Of a stretch of DNA of 64,000 bases, positions 62,344 through 64,000 are shown piece after piece. The notes under the pieces are model-generated. The model searched no databases and had not been told where the DNA came from. It was given only the letters and a program-made list of their open reading frames with translations. Source of the DNA: an uncultured Emergencia sp. (GTDB lineage: Bacteria > Bacillota > Clostridia > Peptostreptococcales > Anaerovoracaceae). Every line of letters begins with the position of its first letter. The first letter of the stretch is position 1. A program made the translations under genes and the position numbers. The stretch covers positions 13,882 to 77,881 of the forward strand of contig CALLDR010000133.1 in assembly GCA_937997955.1 (NCBI GenBank), given 5' to 3'.

Positions 62344-62363
62344 GATATCGGGACGGCGATATC
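62344..62363. promoter_or_regulatory. Inverted repeat upstream of sigma-54 promoter
   Basis: GATATCG and CGATATC flank GGACGG, about 80-95 bases upstream of the -24 box: a suitable place for activator binding. Confidence 0.45.
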
Positions 62364-62386
62364 GCGACACGTCGGCAGTTCCTTTT

Positions 62387-63772
62387 TCACCGATAGAGAT
62401 CATACTTATTCATTTTATAATTTAGTGCCTGTTTGGATATTTTCAGCCTTCTGGCCGCCTCTGTCATGGTTCTGGTTTCGGACAGAGCCTTTTCTATGAT
62501 GCCGATCTCAAAATCAGCAAGAGCCTTGTCCAAGGAGAAAGCGGGATCATCTAGATCCACAGTTCCCAGACCTCCCGGTCCGGCATCGAGCCCCCTGCTG
62601 GCCGCGCTGAGCAGATATTCCGGCAGATCCTTCGTTTGGATGAAGCCTCCGGCGGTCACGTTAAAGGCTCCCTCGATGATGTTCTTCAGCTCCCTCACGT
62701 TTCCCGGCCAAGGATACCGGCGAAAAAGGTTTTCAACCTCCTCATCGATGCCCAGAATCTTTCGATGCATTTTCTCGTTGTACTTTCCGATAAAGTAGTT
62801 GACTAAATAGAAAAGATCGTTCATTCTCTCCCGCAGCGGCGGCAGCGACAGCTGCACGACGCTTAACCGGTAAAACAGGTCCTCGCGAAGCTTGCCGCTT
62901 CTGATGCAGTCCATGGGCTGCTGGTTGATGGCCGATACGACTTTGACATCGATGGGGATCGGCGTCAGTCCGCCCACCCTGGTGACCTGCTTCTCCTCGA
63001 TAGCCTTCAGCAGCTTGGCCTGTACGCTGGTCTCCATGGAGTTGATCTCGTCCAGGAACAAAGTGCCTCCGGCGGCCATTTCGAACAGGCCCGGCCGGTT
63101 CTCCGCTCCGGTATAGCTGCCTTTGACCGTACCGAAGAGGATGCTTTCCAGCAGATTTTCTGGAATGGACGCGCAGTTTTGGGATACGAACCTTTTGTTT
63201 TTTCTGCGGCTGCTGGTATGGATGGACTGGGCCACCAGCTCTTTGCCTGTACCTGTCTCTCCATAGATCAGAACGGAAGAATCGGTATCGGCGATCATGG
63301 TGATTCGCTCCTTGATCACTTCCATCTGCCGGGAGGAGGTGATGATGTCGTCCACGGTGTACAGGGATTTAACCTCGCCCGCCTCTTTGACCTGCAGCAC
63401 GATATCCTGTCGTTCAATGTCCGAGTCGATATACCGGGACACGTCTACGGCTCCTACAATGGCCTCCCCCTCTTTGATCGGCAGCGTGGTGTTGACGGCG
63501 CGGATGCTCTGTCCGTCATAGGTGCGCAGGACCTGATATTCGTTGAAGATGGGCCTGCCGGTCTTCAGTACCCGCAGAATACTGCTGGTCTCTCCCGTCA
63601 GATCGGGATAAATATCCAGCAAATGCTTTCCTATCAGGTTTTTCTCCTGCAAAAGGTTCACATCGGGACGATATGTGGTAAAAAACTCGATCCGCGCCTT
63701 GGCGTCGACGATCATGATACCGTCTATGTAATTGTATAGATTTAAAATCTGTTCCGCATATCGTCTCAGCAT
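62387..63772 (-). CDS. PAS sigma-54-dependent activator (second locus)
   Basis: A 461-residue paralogue of the activators at 18375 and 19759: PAS (1-125), AAA+ with GETGTGKE (171-178), sigma-54 loop GSYTGA (218-223), TLFLDEIN, and a C-terminal Fis-type helix-turn-helix (EAARRLKISKQALNYK). It precedes, on the same strand, the terminator and the -24/-12 promoter of the amidinotransferase operon, so that operon is its probable target. Confidence 0.9.
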   Translation of the reverse strand: MLRRYAEQILNLYNYIDGIMIVDAKARIEFFTTYRPDVNLLQEKNLIGKHLLDIYPDLTGETSSILRVLKTGRPIFNEYQVLRTYDGQSIRAVNTTLPIKEGEAIVGAVDVSRYIDSDIERQDIVLQVKEAGEVKSLYTVDDIITSSRQMEVIKERITMIADTDSSVLIYGETGTGKELVAQSIHTSSRRKNKRFVSQNCASIPENLLESILFGTVKGSYTGAENRPGLFEMAAGGTLFLDEINSMETSVQAKLLKAIEEKQVTRVGGLTPIPIDVKVVSAINQQPMDCIRSGKLREDLFYRLSVVQLSLPPLRERMNDLFYLVNYFIGKYNEKMHRKILGIDEEVENLFRRYPWPGNVRELKNIIEGAFNVTAGGFIQTKDLPEYLLSAASRGLDAGPGGLGTVDLDDPAFSLDKALADFEIGIIEKALSETRTMTEAARRLKISKQALNYKMNKYDLYR

Positions 63773-63809
63773 TGGCTTCTCCTCTTCCTATTCTCTGACA
63801 GCGGGAAAT

Positions 63810-64000
63810 CTACAGTTCCTCTATGACTTGGCCGGTCAGCCCTGTGCAGGCGCATATCAGATCCAGGGCCAGGCCCCTGTCCTTCATCTTGCGGGCAGTT
63901 TCCAGTTTCTCAGCCTGACGGCCCTGTTCAAGGCCCCGTTCGAGGCCCTGGGCTATGCCCTTTGCCATTCCCGCTTCCATGGCTTCCCGCTCTACTACGT
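63810..64000 (-). CDS. Rpn/PD-(D/E)XK transposase-like protein, C-terminal part only
   Basis: Only the last 63 codons lie in the window; the start is beyond 64000. The tail MAKGIAQGLERGLEQGRQAE and the ending DLICACTGLTGQVIEEL match the charged, repetitive C-terminus of Rpn-family recombination-promoting nuclease/putative transposase proteins. The catalytic part is not visible. Confidence 0.6.
   Translation of the reverse strand, partial: VVEREAMEAGMAKGIAQGLERGLEQGRQAEKLETARKMKDRGLALDLICACTGLTGQVIEEL

Overview
The window reads as chromosome of a strict anaerobe of the Bacillota, most likely an amino-acid-fermenting clostridium. Supporting signs are 2-oxoacid:ferredoxin oxidoreductase, oxygen-labile Fe-S serine dehydratase, a 2-hydroxyacyl-CoA dehydratase-type Fe-S protein with activator, corrinoid methyl transfer, selenium metabolism, many sigma-54 activators, strong AGGAGG ribosome sites and no rRNA or tRNA. 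I cannot name the species from the sequence alone.

Layout. 0-4.1 kb: selenocysteine-containing selD, a racemase-family gene with a membrane protein, and L-serine dehydratase. 4.1-14.5 kb: one long minus-strand operon with a consensus promoter: taurine/sulfonate-type ABC transporter, two UroD-fold methyltransferase-like proteins, a corrinoid activator, a dehydratase activase and its double-cubane partner, and a selenium/sulfur trio (class V aminotransferase, YedF, DUF3343). Divergently, a third UroD-type methyltransferase and its corrinoid protein (14.8-16.7 kb).

16.7-27.4 kb: a sigma-54-controlled module: APC permease, two PAS-AAA activators, then amidinotransferase A, amidohydrolase A, amidinotransferase B, amidohydrolase B and a CE4 deacetylase. 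A second module at 57.4-63.8 kb on the minus strand repeats the logic (activator, terminator, -24/-12 promoter, amidinotransferases A and B) but continues with an NhaC-family antiporter and a MATE transporter. Together they look like a guanidino- or ureido-compound catabolic system that I cannot match to a described pathway.

27.4-37.2 kb: pstSCAB with a HAD protein, a four-subunit VOR-type oxidoreductase with a P-loop gene, a chimeric remnant of ornithine cyclodeaminase and ureohydrolase genes, and a TauE/SafE exporter. 37.4-46.5 kb: an AAA-ATPase/nuclease-like protein and a sugar uptake/kinase/aldolase operon.

46.5-51.6 kb holds most of the unusual regulatory and mobile DNA: a cysteine-codon leader peptide with mutually exclusive hairpins before yezD, an orphan eutH with a terminator in its leader, a dead IS200/IS605 element, a 133-bp direct repeat in two copies, a secreted Fn3 protein and a type I toxin-antitoxin pair. 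51.6-57.4 kb carries thiolase, a sirtuin-SurE-DUF2156 operon, a patatin and a small membrane protein. The window ends inside an Rpn-like gene.
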